Source of the DNA: Cognatishimia sp. WU-CL00825 | GTDB taxonomy: Bacteria; Pseudomonadota; Alphaproteobacteria; Rhodobacterales; Rhodobacteraceae | Direction: 5' to 3' | NCBI RefSeq assembly: GCF_040364665.1 | Contig: NZ_BAABWX010000005.1 | Span: 124,001 to 188,000, forward strand | Length of the DNA stretch: 64,000 nt | Part shown: piece after piece, positions 1 through 9,074 of the stretch | How positions within the stretch are numbered: the first letter of the stretch is position 1 | Layout of the letters: each line of letters starts with the position of its first letter | Made by a program: the position numbers and the translations under genes | Notes under the pieces: model-generated | Told to the model about the DNA's origin: nothing | The model's input: only the letters and a program-made list of their open reading frames with translations | Database searches by the model: none

Positions 1-61
1 TGTCACGGCAGTTTGTCTTAGGCACAGCGTCTAAAACGCTTAAAATCTTCTGATTATGACC

Positions 62-90
62 AAAAGGGCGCCACACCGGCGCCCTTTTTT
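62..90 (+). terminator. Rho-independent terminator of an upstream gene
   Basis: A 7-bp perfect stem (GGGCGCC at 66-72, GGCGCCC at 78-84, loop ACACC) is followed by six T and preceded by four A, so it could end transcription from either side. It closes whatever transcript enters from the left; bases 1-61 hold no gene I can recognise. Confidence 0.85.
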
Positions 91-140
91 CCGTTCAGTT
101 TGGTGCAAAGGTTAACGCGTGATTGAAAGGGGACACCCCC

Positions 141-1127
141 ATGAAGTTGAATGCCGTAAGTCGAAGAGTCGCCCTAACCATCTTTACCCTCAGCAGCGCA
201 GCGGCTGTTGGGTTTGTGATGCAATCTGGCACACCGATACAGGCCTCAGTGGCTGCTGGCCCAAAGGTCACAAAAATTGTCGATTCTGTTGAAGCTAGAG
301 CAGCAAGTGCAGTTGGGCAGCTCGCCACGCCCTCTGACGCTGATATGCGCGCAGAAGCTGTGTTGCCAGCCTCGCCCATCGTATTGGCGGTTGCGCAAGA
401 CCTTCCAACCCTAGAGATGCCGACCGAGACCCCGTCGCCGCGGCTTGGATGCGCCACAGCACTGTCTTCAGAGATTGCAGCTGTAGCTATGGCCAATTTG
501 ACGGTGACAGCGCCGTGCCTTCCAGAGGCGCGCATTGTCATCAGCCATTCGGGGCTGCGTTTCACCGAAGTTTTGAACGCAGAAGGCACGCTGGAGATTT
601 CAGTGCCTGTTCTGGCAGAAGCCGCTGAATTTTCGGTGACATTCCCGGACGGATCCAGCGAACAATCCACTCTCTCGGTGCCTTCACTGCGGTTTTATGA
701 TCGCGTGGCATTGCAGTGGACCGGTGAAAGCGGTCTGCAAATCCATGCCCGCGAATTTGGTGCCGATTATGGCGCGTCTGGTCATGTCTGGTTTAACAGT
801 GAAAATGATTTGATGGACGTGATCAGCGGCAAACAAGGGTTTATGCTGCGACTTGGTGATGGGCGAAACGAAATATCTCAGATGGCAGAAATCTATACGT
901 TCCCACGCGCCAATGCAACACGCAGTGGCGAGGTGATATTGTCCGTCGAAGCAGAGGTGAATGGCAGCAATTGTGGACGGTCTATTCGTGCCCAGTCTTT
1001 TCAGGTGATTGCGGCGCAACCTTCCGTCACCCGGTCGCTGGAAATGTCAATTCCAGAATGTTCTGCAACTGGTGACTTTCTGGTGTTGAAAAACCTGCTA
1101 CAAGACCTGACAATCGCGCAGAAATAG
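141..1127 (+). CDS. Secreted protein of unknown function
   Basis: I do not recognise this 328-residue protein. The chosen start is the ATG at 141; an in-frame TTG at 123 lies inside the purine-rich ribosome-binding stretch and is less likely. The N-terminus has basic residues (RR at 8-9) followed by a hydrophobic segment of about 17 residues and an Ala-rich stretch, which is a probable signal peptide, so it should act in the periplasm or envelope. Residues 40-100 are Ala/Pro-rich and probably flexible; residues 104-310 look like two beta-rich segments and contain four Cys (104, 126, 278, 307) that could form disulfides. It lies 20 bases upstream of a periplasmic binding/OmpA fusion gene on the same strand, so the two are probably co-transcribed and may share an envelope role. 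Confidence 0.8.
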   Translation: MKLNAVSRRVALTIFTLSSAAAVGFVMQSGTPIQASVAAGPKVTKIVDSVEARAASAVGQLATPSDADMRAEAVLPASPIVLAVAQDLPTLEMPTETPSPRLGCATALSSEIAAVAMANLTVTAPCLPEARIVISHSGLRFTEVLNAEGTLEISVPVLAEAAEFSVTFPDGSSEQSTLSVPSLRFYDRVALQWTGESGLQIHAREFGADYGASGHVWFNSENDLMDVISGKQGFMLRLGDGRNEISQMAEIYTFPRANATRSGEVILSVEAEVNGSNCGRSIRAQSFQVIAAQPSVTRSLEMSIPECSATGDFLVLKNLLQDLTIAQK

Positions 1128-1147
1128 ACGCAGGTCAGGGCAACACA

Positions 1148-2707
1148 ATGGTTCATTTTCGTGCGGTGGTTCTCGCCGCACTTTCCCTTTTGTTTGGCGG
1201 ATTTTCTGTTTTAGCACAGGATGTTACGCTTACTTCGGCTGACGGTGCTGTCGAGATAAATGGCACTTTGATGGGGTTTGATGGCGAATTCTATCGGGTT
1301 CAAACCGTTTATGGTCAGTTGACCGTTGACGGCACGGGCGTGTCTTGTGACGGACCGGGCTGTCCAAATCTGACGGATTTCGTTGCCAATGTGGCTATAT
1401 CCGGCGCGGCGGGGATGGCCGAAGTGCTGATGCCCGCCCTGATTGATGCCTTTGCGCTGCGCAATGGCTATGCGGTTTCGCGCAGAACGCTCGATAAAAC
1501 TCATTTTGTCTATGCGCTGTCAGATCAGGTCACGCGCGCGCCAATAGCAGTGTTTAATTTTCGTGCGACGTCGACCAGCGAAGGTTTTGCGGACCTTTTG
1601 GCGGACGAAGCTGACATTGCAATGTCGTTGCGTGAAATCCGCGATTCCGAGATCAAACGCGCCTATGACGCCGGTTTGGGAAACATGCGCGAAAAAAACC
1701 GTAGTCGGGTTTTGGCTCTTAATGCCCTTGTGCCAATTGTGTCACATGACAACCCAATTGACCGTGTTTCACCGGCGCAATTGGCGCAGATATTCTCTGG
1801 CCAGATTGATAATTGGCAAGACTTGGGAGGGCCGGATGCGCCAATCGCGCTGCACGCGCCCGGCCAGGGGTCAGGTATGCTGCAATCGCTCGAAGATCGT
1901 TTGATGCGACCGGCTGCGCGCCAGTTCAGCCCTGATGTTGAATTCCATGCGCAAATGGAGGTTCTCGTGAACGCCGTGCAGCGCGACCCGTTTGCGATTG
2001 GTATTGCGACCTATGCCAGCGCGGGGGCCGCGACGCGCTTGCCGTTGTCGGGGGGCTGTGGGTTTTCGGTGCACGCGACGCGCCGTGGTATCAAAACCGA
2101 AGATTATCCGCTGACCGCCCCGATGTTTTTGTATTTGCCTGCGCGCCGCTTGCCCAAAGTCGCGCGAGATTTCCTGGCCTATACGCGCGGTCCTGCTGCG
2201 CAGATTGTGATTCGGCGTGCCGGGTTTGTGGATCAGGCGCCAGAGGAAGTTCCAGTTGCTTTACAGGGTGAAAGGTTTGTGAATGCCATTTCACAGGCTG
2301 GCTCTGAAGTTGCTTTGGCGGATCTGCAAACCATGGTTGCGCGGCTAAGCGGACTAAAACGCCTGTCCAAGACGTTTCGGTTTGAACCTGGAATGTCGAC
2401 GCTGGACGCGCAGTCAAAATCCAATGCCACGCAACTTGCCCGTGCCATCGAACAAGGGATTTATGACGGTCGCGAGTTGGTTTTTGTGGGCTTTAGCGAC
2501 GGCGAAGGGTCAGCGCAGGCGAATCGCAACATTGCAATACGGCGTGCCGAAGCTGTGAAAAAGGCCGTGTTGAATTCGGCAGAGGCGTTAAATGCTGACC
2601 GGTTGGATATTCAGGTCGAGGGTTTTGGAGAAGCGCTGCCCATGGCCTGCGATGAGAGCGCCTGGGGGCGTCAGGTGAACCGCCGGGTCGAGGTTTGGTT
2701 GCGTTGA
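1148..2707 (+). CDS. PstS-like binding protein fused to an OmpA domain
   Basis: This 519-residue protein begins with a signal peptide (cleavage likely after VLA at 21-23). Residues about 80-345 resemble the phosphate-binding PBP-like domain (PstS family): a typical substrate-binding protein fold with motifs such as VSHDNPIDRVS and PAQLAQIFSGQ. Residues about 405-519 form an OmpA C-terminal peptidoglycan-binding domain (FVGFSDGEGSAQANRNIAIRRAEAV and the terminal NRRVEVWLR). The pairing suggests a periplasmic ligand sensor or scavenger held on the cell wall rather than a subunit of an ABC transporter, since no permease or ATPase is nearby. It follows the unknown secreted protein by 20 bases and ends 6 bases from the convergent radC. 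Ligand is not predictable; phosphate is only a family-based guess. Confidence 0.85.
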   Translation: MVHFRAVVLAALSLLFGGFSVLAQDVTLTSADGAVEINGTLMGFDGEFYRVQTVYGQLTVDGTGVSCDGPGCPNLTDFVANVAISGAAGMAEVLMPALIDAFALRNGYAVSRRTLDKTHFVYALSDQVTRAPIAVFNFRATSTSEGFADLLADEADIAMSLREIRDSEIKRAYDAGLGNMREKNRSRVLALNALVPIVSHDNPIDRVSPAQLAQIFSGQIDNWQDLGGPDAPIALHAPGQGSGMLQSLEDRLMRPAARQFSPDVEFHAQMEVLVNAVQRDPFAIGIATYASAGAATRLPLSGGCGFSVHATRRGIKTEDYPLTAPMFLYLPARRLPKVARDFLAYTRGPAAQIVIRRAGFVDQAPEEVPVALQGERFVNAISQAGSEVALADLQTMVARLSGLKRLSKTFRFEPGMSTLDAQSKSNATQLARAIEQGIYDGRELVFVGFSDGEGSAQANRNIAIRRAEAVKKAVLNSAEALNADRLDIQVEGFGEALPMACDESAWGRQVNRRVEVWLR

Positions 2708-2713
2708 CCCTGC

Positions 2714-3481
2714 CTAGGCGAGCAGCCCTTTAGAACGAAAGCTAAGCGCTTGTGATTTGCCGATGACAAGATGGTCGTGCAGCGTGATCGATAACACGCC
2801 GCAGGCCCGCTGGATTTGGGCAGTCATGTCCAGGTCTGCCTGCGACGGCGTTGGGTCACCTGATGGATGATTGTGCACCAAGATTAAAGCACTTGCGTTT
2901 AATTCCAGGGCGCGCTTGACTACTTCTCTGGGATAAACAGGTACATGGTTCACGGTGCCTTGTGCCTGTTCTTCATCGGCAATAAGCGTGTTTTTAGTGT
3001 CTAAAAACAGCACTCTGAACTGTTCCGTCTCACGATGTGCCATTGCGGTCTGGCAATAGTCCAACAAGGTTTCCCAGGAACTTAGCACGGGTCGCTGCAT
3101 GATTCTGGATCGTGCAAGGCGATGTGCTGCAGCTTCGACAATTTTGAGTTCGCAGATAACCGCGTCACCTACGCCTGCGACTTGGCTTAGCCGGGTTGTG
3201 GACGCCGACAGTGTGGCGTTGAAACTGCCAAAGGTCTTCATCAAGCGATGGGCAAGTGGTTTCACATCTTGGCGTGGAATGGCCCTGAACAGAACCAATT
3301 CCAAAAGCTCATAGTCAGGCATGGCATTGGCCCCACCTTGAACAAACCGTTCGCGCAATCGTTTGCGATGATCTTTGAGGTAAGAGGGGGTTTTTGTTTG
3401 CGGCCTTGGGCACGAATGCCCAGTAGTCTCGCCCTCAAATAGGGGAAGCGCCAGTTCGGAAAATGTATTTTCGTCCGCCAT
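2714..3481 (-). CDS. radC: RadC-family JAB/MPN domain protein
   Basis: The 255-residue protein has the helix-hairpin-helix-like N-terminal part (residues about 65-110, VAGVGDAVICELK) and the C-terminal JAB metalloprotease-like domain with the HNHPSGDP motif and the Asp of QADLD, as in RadC (UPF0758). The family was named for DNA repair but its biochemical role is unresolved. I chose ATG at 3481; the frame stays open to 3556, but that extension runs through the dnaJ terminator at 3521-3549, so a start there is unlikely. It lies 85 bases downstream of dnaJ on the same strand and probably has its own promoter. It converges on the PstS/OmpA gene. Confidence 0.93.
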   Translation of the reverse strand: MADENTFSELALPLFEGETTGHSCPRPQTKTPSYLKDHRKRLRERFVQGGANAMPDYELLELVLFRAIPRQDVKPLAHRLMKTFGSFNATLSASTTRLSQVAGVGDAVICELKIVEAAAHRLARSRIMQRPVLSSWETLLDYCQTAMAHRETEQFRVLFLDTKNTLIADEEQAQGTVNHVPVYPREVVKRALELNASALILVHNHPSGDPTPSQADLDMTAQIQRACGVLSITLHDHLVIGKSQALSFRSKGLLA

Positions 3482-3520
3482 AGTTTTAGGCTGGGACCAA
3501 GGTGTAAGGAAATCGTTAAC

Positions 3521-3549
3521 AAAAAAGGCGCACCCGATGGTGCGCCTTT
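3521..3549 (-). terminator. Terminator after dnaJ
   Basis: An 8-bp perfect stem (3527-3534 with 3539-3546, loop CGAT) is followed on the minus strand by six T. It ends the dnaK-dnaJ transcript and separates it from radC. Confidence 0.88.
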
Positions 3550-3565
3550 GTCGCAAATTCTTGCG

Positions 3566-4711
3566 TTATTTTGCTTTCATAGAGTCCCAAAACCCTTTGA
3601 CCGACTTAAAGAAGCTGCTGCTTTCAGGGCTATTTTCCTCTGAGAGTTTTTCAAACTCTTTCAGCAATTCTTTTTGCCGGCTGGTCAGATTCACAGGGGT
3701 TTCCACGGCCAATTCAATGAACATATCACCCTGTCCGCCACCGCGTAGTGCAGGCATGCCTTTAGAGCGCAGGCGCATTTGGCGACCAGATTGGCTGCCA
3801 GAAGGGATCTTAACGCGGCTGCGACCACCATCCAGCGTCGGCACCTCGATATCACCACCCAACGAGGCTGCGGTCATTGACACAGGCACGCGGCAGAACA
3901 GGTTAGTGCCCTCTCGCTCAAAGATGCTGTGTTTGGAGACTTCGATAAAGATATACAGATCGCCAGTTGGCCCGCCCCGTAAACCCGCCTCACCTTCGCC
4001 AGCCAGACGAATGCGCGTACCAGTTTCAACTCCCGCAGGGATGTTGACCGACAGGGAACGATCTTTTTCGGTTCGTCCAATGCCGCCACAGGTGCCGCAA
4101 GGGTTTTTGATGATCTGCCCTAGGCCAGAACAGGTTGGACAGGCGCGTTCGACCGTAAAGAAGCCTTGTTGCGCGCGTACTTTGCCCATGCCAGAGCAGG
4201 TTGGGCAGGTCGTGGGTTCGGCTCCGCCTTCGGCCCCAGATCCGTTACAGGAGCCGCAGGACACCGAAGTTGGCACCTGAATGGTCTTTTGCAAACCGGC
4301 ATAAGCATCTTCTAAAGACACCCGCAGATTATAGCGCAAGTCAGAGCCGCGCGCTGCGCGTTGACGTCCACCGCCGCCACGCTGGCCGCCCATAAAGTCG
4401 CCAAAAAGGTCGTCAAACACGTCTGAAAACGCGCTCGCAAAGTCGCCCTGTCCGGGATGACCACCGCGTTGACCGCCCATGCCACCTTCGAACGCGGCAT
4501 GACCATATTGATCGTAAGCGGCCTTTTTATTCTCGTCCTTTAAGACGTCATAAGCCGCGGCTGCTTCTTTGAATTTCGCTTCGGCGTCAGGATTATCTGC
4601 ATTTCGGTCTGGATGAAATTCTTTGGCCTTCTTGCGATAGGCTTTTTTAATTTCGTCCGCAGAGGCACCTTTGCCCACACCCAGCACGTCATAAAAGTCG
4701 CTTTTTGCCAT
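3566..4711 (-). CDS. dnaJ: Co-chaperone DnaJ
   Basis: DnaJ (Hsp40) stimulates DnaK ATPase and hands over unfolded clients in the cytoplasm. The 381 residues show the full type I layout: J domain with the HPDR motif (residues 33-36), a Gly-rich G/F region with several GGQRGG repeats (about 75-120), a zinc-binding domain with four CxxCxGxG repeats ([32 protein letters not shown]) and the C-terminal client-binding domains. Length is normal. It follows dnaK by 78 bases, with a strong hairpin in the gap, and is followed by a terminator, so dnaK-dnaJ form one heat-shock operon. Confidence 0.98.
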   Translation of the reverse strand: MAKSDFYDVLGVGKGASADEIKKAYRKKAKEFHPDRNADNPDAEAKFKEAAAAYDVLKDENKKAAYDQYGHAAFEGGMGGQRGGHPGQGDFASAFSDVFDDLFGDFMGGQRGGGGRQRAARGSDLRYNLRVSLEDAYAGLQKTIQVPTSVSCGSCNGSGAEGGAEPTTCPTCSGMGKVRAQQGFFTVERACPTCSGLGQIIKNPCGTCGGIGRTEKDRSLSVNIPAGVETGTRIRLAGEGEAGLRGGPTGDLYIFIEVSKHSIFEREGTNLFCRVPVSMTAASLGGDIEVPTLDGGRSRVKIPSGSQSGRQMRLRSKGMPALRGGGQGDMFIELAVETPVNLTSRQKELLKEFEKLSEENSPESSSFFKSVKGFWDSMKAK

Positions 4712-4740
4712 GGGTTACTCCTCTGAGCCGGAAAGATGAA

Positions 4741-4767
4741 GGGCCGGTCCGGCGAGCGGACCGGCCC
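4741..4767 (-). other. Hairpin between dnaK and dnaJ
   Basis: A perfect 11-bp GC-rich inverted repeat (4741-4751 with 4757-4767, loop GCGAG) sits in the 78-base gap. There is no T-run on the minus strand, so it is more likely an mRNA-stabilising or processing element that lowers dnaJ relative to dnaK than a full terminator. Confidence 0.75.
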
Positions 4768-4789
4768 CTATCGTCATCCGACCGCGCAA

Positions 4790-6703
4790 TTAGCGCTTGT
4801 CGTTGTCCAGATCTTCAAAGTCAGCGTCGACGATATCGTCTTCGACTGGCCCACCTTCGTCAGCTGCTGCAGGCTCGTCGCCTGCTTCTTCTGCAGAGGC
4901 CTTATAGATCGCTTCACCCAGCTTCATTGCTGCTTCGGTGACGTTCTGTACGCCAGACTTAAGCTTGTCAGCTGTCGCCTTTTCGTCTTCCAGATCGTCT
5001 TTCAGCGCTGCGATTGCCAATTCGATGGCTTCCACAGTTGTTGGGTCAACCTTGTCAGAATGCTCTTCCACAGACTTTTCAGTCGAGTGGATCAGGCTTT
5101 CCGCTTGGTTGCGGGCTTCGACCAGTTCTTTGCGATCTTTATCCGCTTCAGCATTTGCTTCCGCGTCTTGAACCATCGCTTCGATGTCTTCGTCAGACAA
5201 ACCGCCAGAGGCTTGGATTGTGATCGACTGCTCTTTGCCGGTGCCTTTGTCTTTGGCACCAACAGACACGATGCCGTTGGCATCGATGTCAAAGGTCACT
5301 TCGATCTGCGGCATGCCGCGTGGAGCCGGTGGGATTTCTTCGAGGTTGAATTGACCCAAGATTTTGTTGTCAGCAGCCATCTCACGCTCACCCTGGAACA
5401 CGCGCAGTGTCACAGCGTTTTGGTTGTCTTCTGCTGTCGAGAAAGTCTGAGACTTTTTCGTTGGGATCGTTGTGTTGCGGTCGATCAAGCGTGTGAATAC
5501 GCCGCCCAAAGTTTCGATACCCAAGGACAGTGGAGTCACGTCCAACAGAACAACGTCTTTGACGTCGCCTTGCAGAACACCGGCTTGAATAGCTGCGCCC
5601 ATGGCCACAACTTCGTCTGGGTTCACACCCTTATGAGGCTCTTTGCCAAAGAACTTGGTCACTTCCGCGATGACTTTTGGCATACGTGTCATGCCGCCAA
5701 CCAAAACGACTTCGTCGATGTCAGACGCAGACAAACCCGCATCTTTCAACGCCGCGGCGCAAGGTTTCATCGACGCTTTGATCAGGTCGTTGACCAGAGA
5801 TTCCAACTTGGCACGTGTCAGTTTCATGACCATGTGCAACGGCGCGCCGTCTTTACCCATAGAGATAAACGGTTGGTTGATTTCTGTTTGTGACGCAGAA
5901 GACAGCTCGATCTTGGCTTTTTCGGCAGCTTCTTTCAGGCGCTGCAGGGCCATCTTGTCTTTTGACAGATCAACGCCGTGCTCTTTTTTGAACGTATCCG
6001 CAAGATAGTTCACAATGCGCATGTCAAAGTCTTCACCGCCAAGGAAGGTATCGCCGTTGGTGGATTTAACTTCGAACAGGCCGTCGTCGATTTCCAGGAT
6101 AGTTACATCGAATGTACCGCCACCAAGGTCATAGACCGCGATGGTTTGGGTTTCTTCTTTGTCCAGGCCGTAAGCCAGCGCGGCGGCTGTTGGTTCGTTG
6201 ATGATCCGCAGAACTTCCAGGCCAGCGATTTTACCGGCGTCTTTGGTCGCCTGACGCTGCGCATCGTTAAAGTACGCAGGCACGGTGATAACCGCCTGTG
6301 TCACTTCTTCGCCTAGGTAGGATTCGGCGGTTTCCTTCATTTTGCCCAATGTGAAAGCAGAGATTTGCGACGGGGAGTATTTCTCACCCTTAGCTTCAAC
6401 CCATGCATCCCCATTGCCACCATTTACGATGGCGAATGGCACCATTTTCTTGTCTTTTTCGACAGCTGCATCATCAACCCGACGACCGATCAGGCGCTTG
6501 ACGCCATATACGGTGTTTTCTGGGTTTGTGACGGCCTGGCGTTTTGCCGGCTGGCCTACTAGGCGCTCGTCGTCTGTGAATGCTACGATCGAAGGTGTTG
6601 TGCGTGCACCTTCTGCGTTTTCGATTACGCGTGCTTGAGAGCCATCCATGATGGCCACGCAAGAGTTTGTTGTACCGAGGTCGATACCAATGACTTTACC
6701 CAT
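4790..6703 (-). CDS. dnaK: Chaperone DnaK (Hsp70)
   Basis: DnaK is the ATP-driven Hsp70 that binds exposed hydrophobic peptides; it works with DnaJ and GrpE. The 637-residue protein starts with the signature [12 protein letters not shown], has the phosphate motifs [11 protein letters not shown] and [10 protein letters not shown], the linker [17 protein letters not shown] leading into the substrate-binding domain, and an acidic C-terminal lid tail ending EDLDNDKR. Length and order are standard for alphaproteobacteria. The start has the expected [11 protein letters not shown] sigma-32-like promoter lies about 105-135 bases upstream. It is divergent from alkB. Confidence 0.99.
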   Translation of the reverse strand: MGKVIGIDLGTTNSCVAIMDGSQARVIENAEGARTTPSIVAFTDDERLVGQPAKRQAVTNPENTVYGVKRLIGRRVDDAAVEKDKKMVPFAIVNGGNGDAWVEAKGEKYSPSQISAFTLGKMKETAESYLGEEVTQAVITVPAYFNDAQRQATKDAGKIAGLEVLRIINEPTAAALAYGLDKEETQTIAVYDLGGGTFDVTILEIDDGLFEVKSTNGDTFLGGEDFDMRIVNYLADTFKKEHGVDLSKDKMALQRLKEAAEKAKIELSSASQTEINQPFISMGKDGAPLHMVMKLTRAKLESLVNDLIKASMKPCAAALKDAGLSASDIDEVVLVGGMTRMPKVIAEVTKFFGKEPHKGVNPDEVVAMGAAIQAGVLQGDVKDVVLLDVTPLSLGIETLGGVFTRLIDRNTTIPTKKSQTFSTAEDNQNAVTLRVFQGEREMAADNKILGQFNLEEIPPAPRGMPQIEVTFDIDANGIVSVGAKDKGTGKEQSITIQASGGLSDEDIEAMVQDAEANAEADKDRKELVEARNQAESLIHSTEKSVEEHSDKVDPTTVEAIELAIAALKDDLEDEKATADKLKSGVQNVTEAAMKLGEAIYKASAEEAGDEPAAADEGGPVEDDIVDADFEDLDNDKR

Positions 6704-6808
6704 TTCTGATCCCTTCTAACTTAAGGCGATTATCCGAACGCGGACCCATATAGGCATCCGGCCCGATCCTGAATTGCAGCAACCCGCAGATTACTACGCT
6801 TCGCAGGG

Positions 6809-6838
6809 TATATAGGGAGGCGAAAAAGCTGCTGCAAG
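6809..6838 (-). promoter_or_regulatory. Predicted heat-shock (RpoH) promoter of dnaK
   Basis: Read on the minus strand, CTTG (6838-6835) is followed after 18 bases by CCTATATA (6816-6809). This matches the alphaproteobacterial RpoH pattern CTTG-N17/18-CYTATNT. It leaves about 100 bases of leader before the dnaK ATG. The match is seen directly; the sigma factor is inferred from the consensus and from the gene served. Confidence 0.65.
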
Positions 6839-6904
6839 CATCAGTTTGATTTGGGTATGGCAAATTTTGCTCTATTTTTGTCTGTATGTGGCATGGAGGC
6901 CGAA

Positions 6905-7543
6905 ATGAAGGCAATTAAACCGCTGATGATCAACGGATTTGAGATCCACAAAGGGTTTCTGAGTCGCGCAGACCAAGCCAAGGTGGTGCAAAGCTTGCGC
7001 CACGTTGTGTCACAGGCTCCGTTGGTATCGCCAGTAACGCCCAGCGGAAAGCCGATGACCGTGCGCCAGACTTCGGCTGGAAAGCTGGGCTGGGTCACAG
7101 ATACATCTGGATACCGATATCAAGCCACCCATCCAAACGGTACGCCATGGCCCGCTGTGCCATCGCAGATCACCGCGATATGGCAAGAGGTGACCCAATG
7201 TATGCGTGCGCCAGATAGTTGTCTTGTCAATTTTTACACCGAGCATGCCAAAATGGGGCTGCACCAAGACAAGGACGAGGGCAATTTCGACTTTCCCGTG
7301 GTGTCCATTTCATTGGGGGATGACGCGCTGTTTCGCATGGGCCACGTAGAGCGTGGTGGCAAAACAGAATCGATTTGGCTCAGCTCTGGGGACGTTGTGG
7401 TGATGGGCGGCGCGGCGCGTCTCGCCTATCACGGCATCGACAAGTTGCGGTTTGGAAGCTCTGGGCTGCTGACGCAAGGAGGGCGGGTCAATGTGACGTT
7501 GCGGGTGGTTGATCAGGGGGCCAGCGAGCAGCAGCCCTCATAG
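6905..7543 (+). CDS. alkB: AlkB-type 2-oxoglutarate/Fe(II) DNA dioxygenase
   Basis: AlkB removes alkyl lesions such as 1-methyladenine and 3-methylcytosine from DNA by oxidative demethylation. In the 212-residue product the iron ligands are visible as HQD (H120, D122) and H176 (AYHGI), and the 2-oxoglutarate-binding arginines lie in GGRVNVTLR (R194, R200). NFYTEHAKMGLHQDKDE is the characteristic core. The start at 6905 is set by GGAGG at 6895-6899, five bases upstream; the frame is open further upstream but lacks such a site. The gene is divergent from dnaK and its last 31 bases overlap, tail to tail, the 3' end of the next gene. No adaptive-response regulator (Ada) is next to it. Confidence 0.95.
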   Translation: MKAIKPLMINGFEIHKGFLSRADQAKVVQSLRHVVSQAPLVSPVTPSGKPMTVRQTSAGKLGWVTDTSGYRYQATHPNGTPWPAVPSQITAIWQEVTQCMRAPDSCLVNFYTEHAKMGLHQDKDEGNFDFPVVSISLGDDALFRMGHVERGGKTESIWLSSGDVVVMGGAARLAYHGIDKLRFGSSGLLTQGGRVNVTLRVVDQGASEQQPS

Positions 7544-8139
7544 CCGGCAGTGTGACCGTTGTTGTGAATGAACAAATGCAATTGCAGGGCATATTCGCGA
7601 TCTGACATGCCGTCATTGCACATCTCATTGTTGATCACCGCCGAGAAACCCGCCGCTGTGTCGCCGGCTCCCAAGCCCATCGTGCCACCCAATCTGGCGT
7701 GGATGTCAGACGTCCAAGTGATGCCATATGGTCTGGCTGGGTCATGGAAATCCTCAAAGACAGCCTTTGTGGCGGTCTGGTTGATTGTTAGCGACCAAAA
7801 GGGTTCGGTCCCGCCACAGCGCAGGGGCGTTTGAAAGGCATGCCATTTAGCTTGCTTTGCCGCATGTAGATAGGTCAGCCGTACCCAGCCGCTGACCTCA
7901 TTGCTGTTAACCAACCCCCATCGGCCGCTGGGGTCATGATCGACAAGTTCAATATCCGAGGCGTCTGGTGGCAACACTCCTAAGATCTCAGAGCTTGGGT
8001 CAGGGTCAATGCGAATATTTAAAACATCGTTGTTTGCCACATTGATCACATTTGCCAAAATCGGAAAGCTGTCGCGCTCGTAGGGGTTGGCAAACAGAAG
8101 TGTGGGCGACAAGCACAGGACGGCCAGAAAAGGCTTCAC
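7513..8139 (-). CDS. Secreted SH3-domain protein with COG3650-like C-terminus
   Basis: A 208-residue protein with a short signal peptide (MKPFLAVLCLSPTLLFA), a bacterial SH3-like domain at about residues 25-95 (NVANNDVLNIRIDPDPSSEI, SGRWGLV, GWVRLTYL) and a C-terminal domain from about 105 that resembles the uncharacterised COG3650 family (CGGTEPFWSLTI, CNDGMSDREYAL). Cys residues at the end could be disulfide bonded. SH3b domains in such proteins usually contact cell-wall material; exact role unknown. The start is GTG at 8139, which overlaps the TGA of the upstream ABC permease by four bases (GTGA), so the two are translationally coupled, linking it to the polysaccharide export region. Confidence 0.82.
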   Translation of the reverse strand: MKPFLAVLCLSPTLLFANPYERDSFPILANVINVANNDVLNIRIDPDPSSEILGVLPPDASDIELVDHDPSGRWGLVNSNEVSGWVRLTYLHAAKQAKWHAFQTPLRCGGTEPFWSLTINQTATKAVFEDFHDPARPYGITWTSDIHARLGGTMGLGAGDTAAGFSAVINNEMCNDGMSDREYALQLHLFIHNNGHTAGYEGCCSLAP

Positions 8140-8957
8140 CGTTTTGAGGCCCAGCTAAGTGATGCCTGACGGCGCGTGTAAAATTCGCCCATCAAGCCCA
8201 ACATCAACAGGACAAGCCCGACATAAAGCGGGTATTCCGCGCTGCTGTTGCGCGGTGCATAGTTGATAAAGGCATAGCCGCGTGCCTGATCGATGGTGTG
8301 AAACAGCGGGTTCCAGTCAAACATTGCCAACATAAAGCTGGGCAACGTATTGGCGACAAACATCTTGCCCGAGGCAATCATATTGACCCGCGCATAGATC
8401 GTATTGGCGATAGAAACAAAGGTTGGATACCAGGGTTTGATGGCCAAAAACACCAGCCCGACGCCTGCGCCTGTAAACCAAGCCAGCATTAACATTCCAA
8501 GCGCGCCAATTGGATCGTCGATCACAACCGGCTGCACGGCAACGTGATAGACAAACAGGATGCCAAGCAGGGACAGCATTTGGATATACAAGGTGCCCAA
8601 CGCGGCTGCCATAATTGCAATGGCGGTATTCATTGGGGCGTGTTTCATCATGGGCGATGACGGCCCTTCGGCCCCCACAACCGCGCCCATGGTCTTGGTA
8701 TGGGTCATGAACAAAAAGATGCCGGACATGATATACAGCAAAAAGTCGCCGCGAATGGCCGCGCCTTTTAGCCCAAGTATCGAGAACATCAAAAAGAAGG
8801 CCAAAACAAAAATGGCCGCCTGCATCATGTTTAAAAGAATCGACATAACGGCGTTGCCGTGGGTCTTTCGCACTTTGCGCACAATCGAATGATAGACCAA
8901 TTCGGATATAGCAATTGCTGATTGAAGCGCCGTTTTGGGCCCAGTTTGTTGAAACAT
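8136..8957 (-). CDS. ABC-2 type permease for surface polysaccharide export (KpsM-like)
   Basis: The 273-residue product has about six hydrophobic segments and the general shape of capsule/LPS O-antigen ABC-2 permeases. ATG at 8957 is chosen (MFQQTGPKTAL) with a GAAAGGG site upstream; the frame is open to 9026 but the extra residues are not membrane-like. It would move a polysaccharide or glycolipid across the inner membrane, but the ATPase partner (KpsT-like) is not in this window, so the permease is an orphan here. It is divergent from cysQ and coupled to the SH3-domain gene. Export of polysaccharide is the family role; the actual glycan is inferred from the glycosyltransferases downstream. 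Confidence 0.85.
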   Translation of the reverse strand: MFQQTGPKTALQSAIAISELVYHSIVRKVRKTHGNAVMSILLNMMQAAIFVLAFFLMFSILGLKGAAIRGDFLLYIMSGIFLFMTHTKTMGAVVGAEGPSSPMMKHAPMNTAIAIMAAALGTLYIQMLSLLGILFVYHVAVQPVVIDDPIGALGMLMLAWFTGAGVGLVFLAIKPWYPTFVSIANTIYARVNMIASGKMFVANTLPSFMLAMFDWNPLFHTIDQARGYAFINYAPRNSSAEYPLYVGLVLLMLGLMGEFYTRRQASLSWASKR

Positions 8958-9074
8958 GACCGTTGCTGCCCTTTCTGCCACTGTTTGGTGCACGGAATTC
9001 TTGCCGTTCCGCGTCGCGCACAGCATAAGAGGACAAAGCTAAATTTTCAACAAATGCCTAGGCAGGAGTTTCCA

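Noticed and set aside
3482-3556. Longer N-terminus for RadC
   Set aside because: It would be read through the dnaJ terminator stem; the ATG at 3481 fits better.
4736-5893. A 385-codon open frame on the plus strand opposite dnaK
   Set aside because: It mirrors the codons of dnaK, is Cys/Phe/Arg-rich and has no ribosome-binding site; a shadow of a highly expressed gene.
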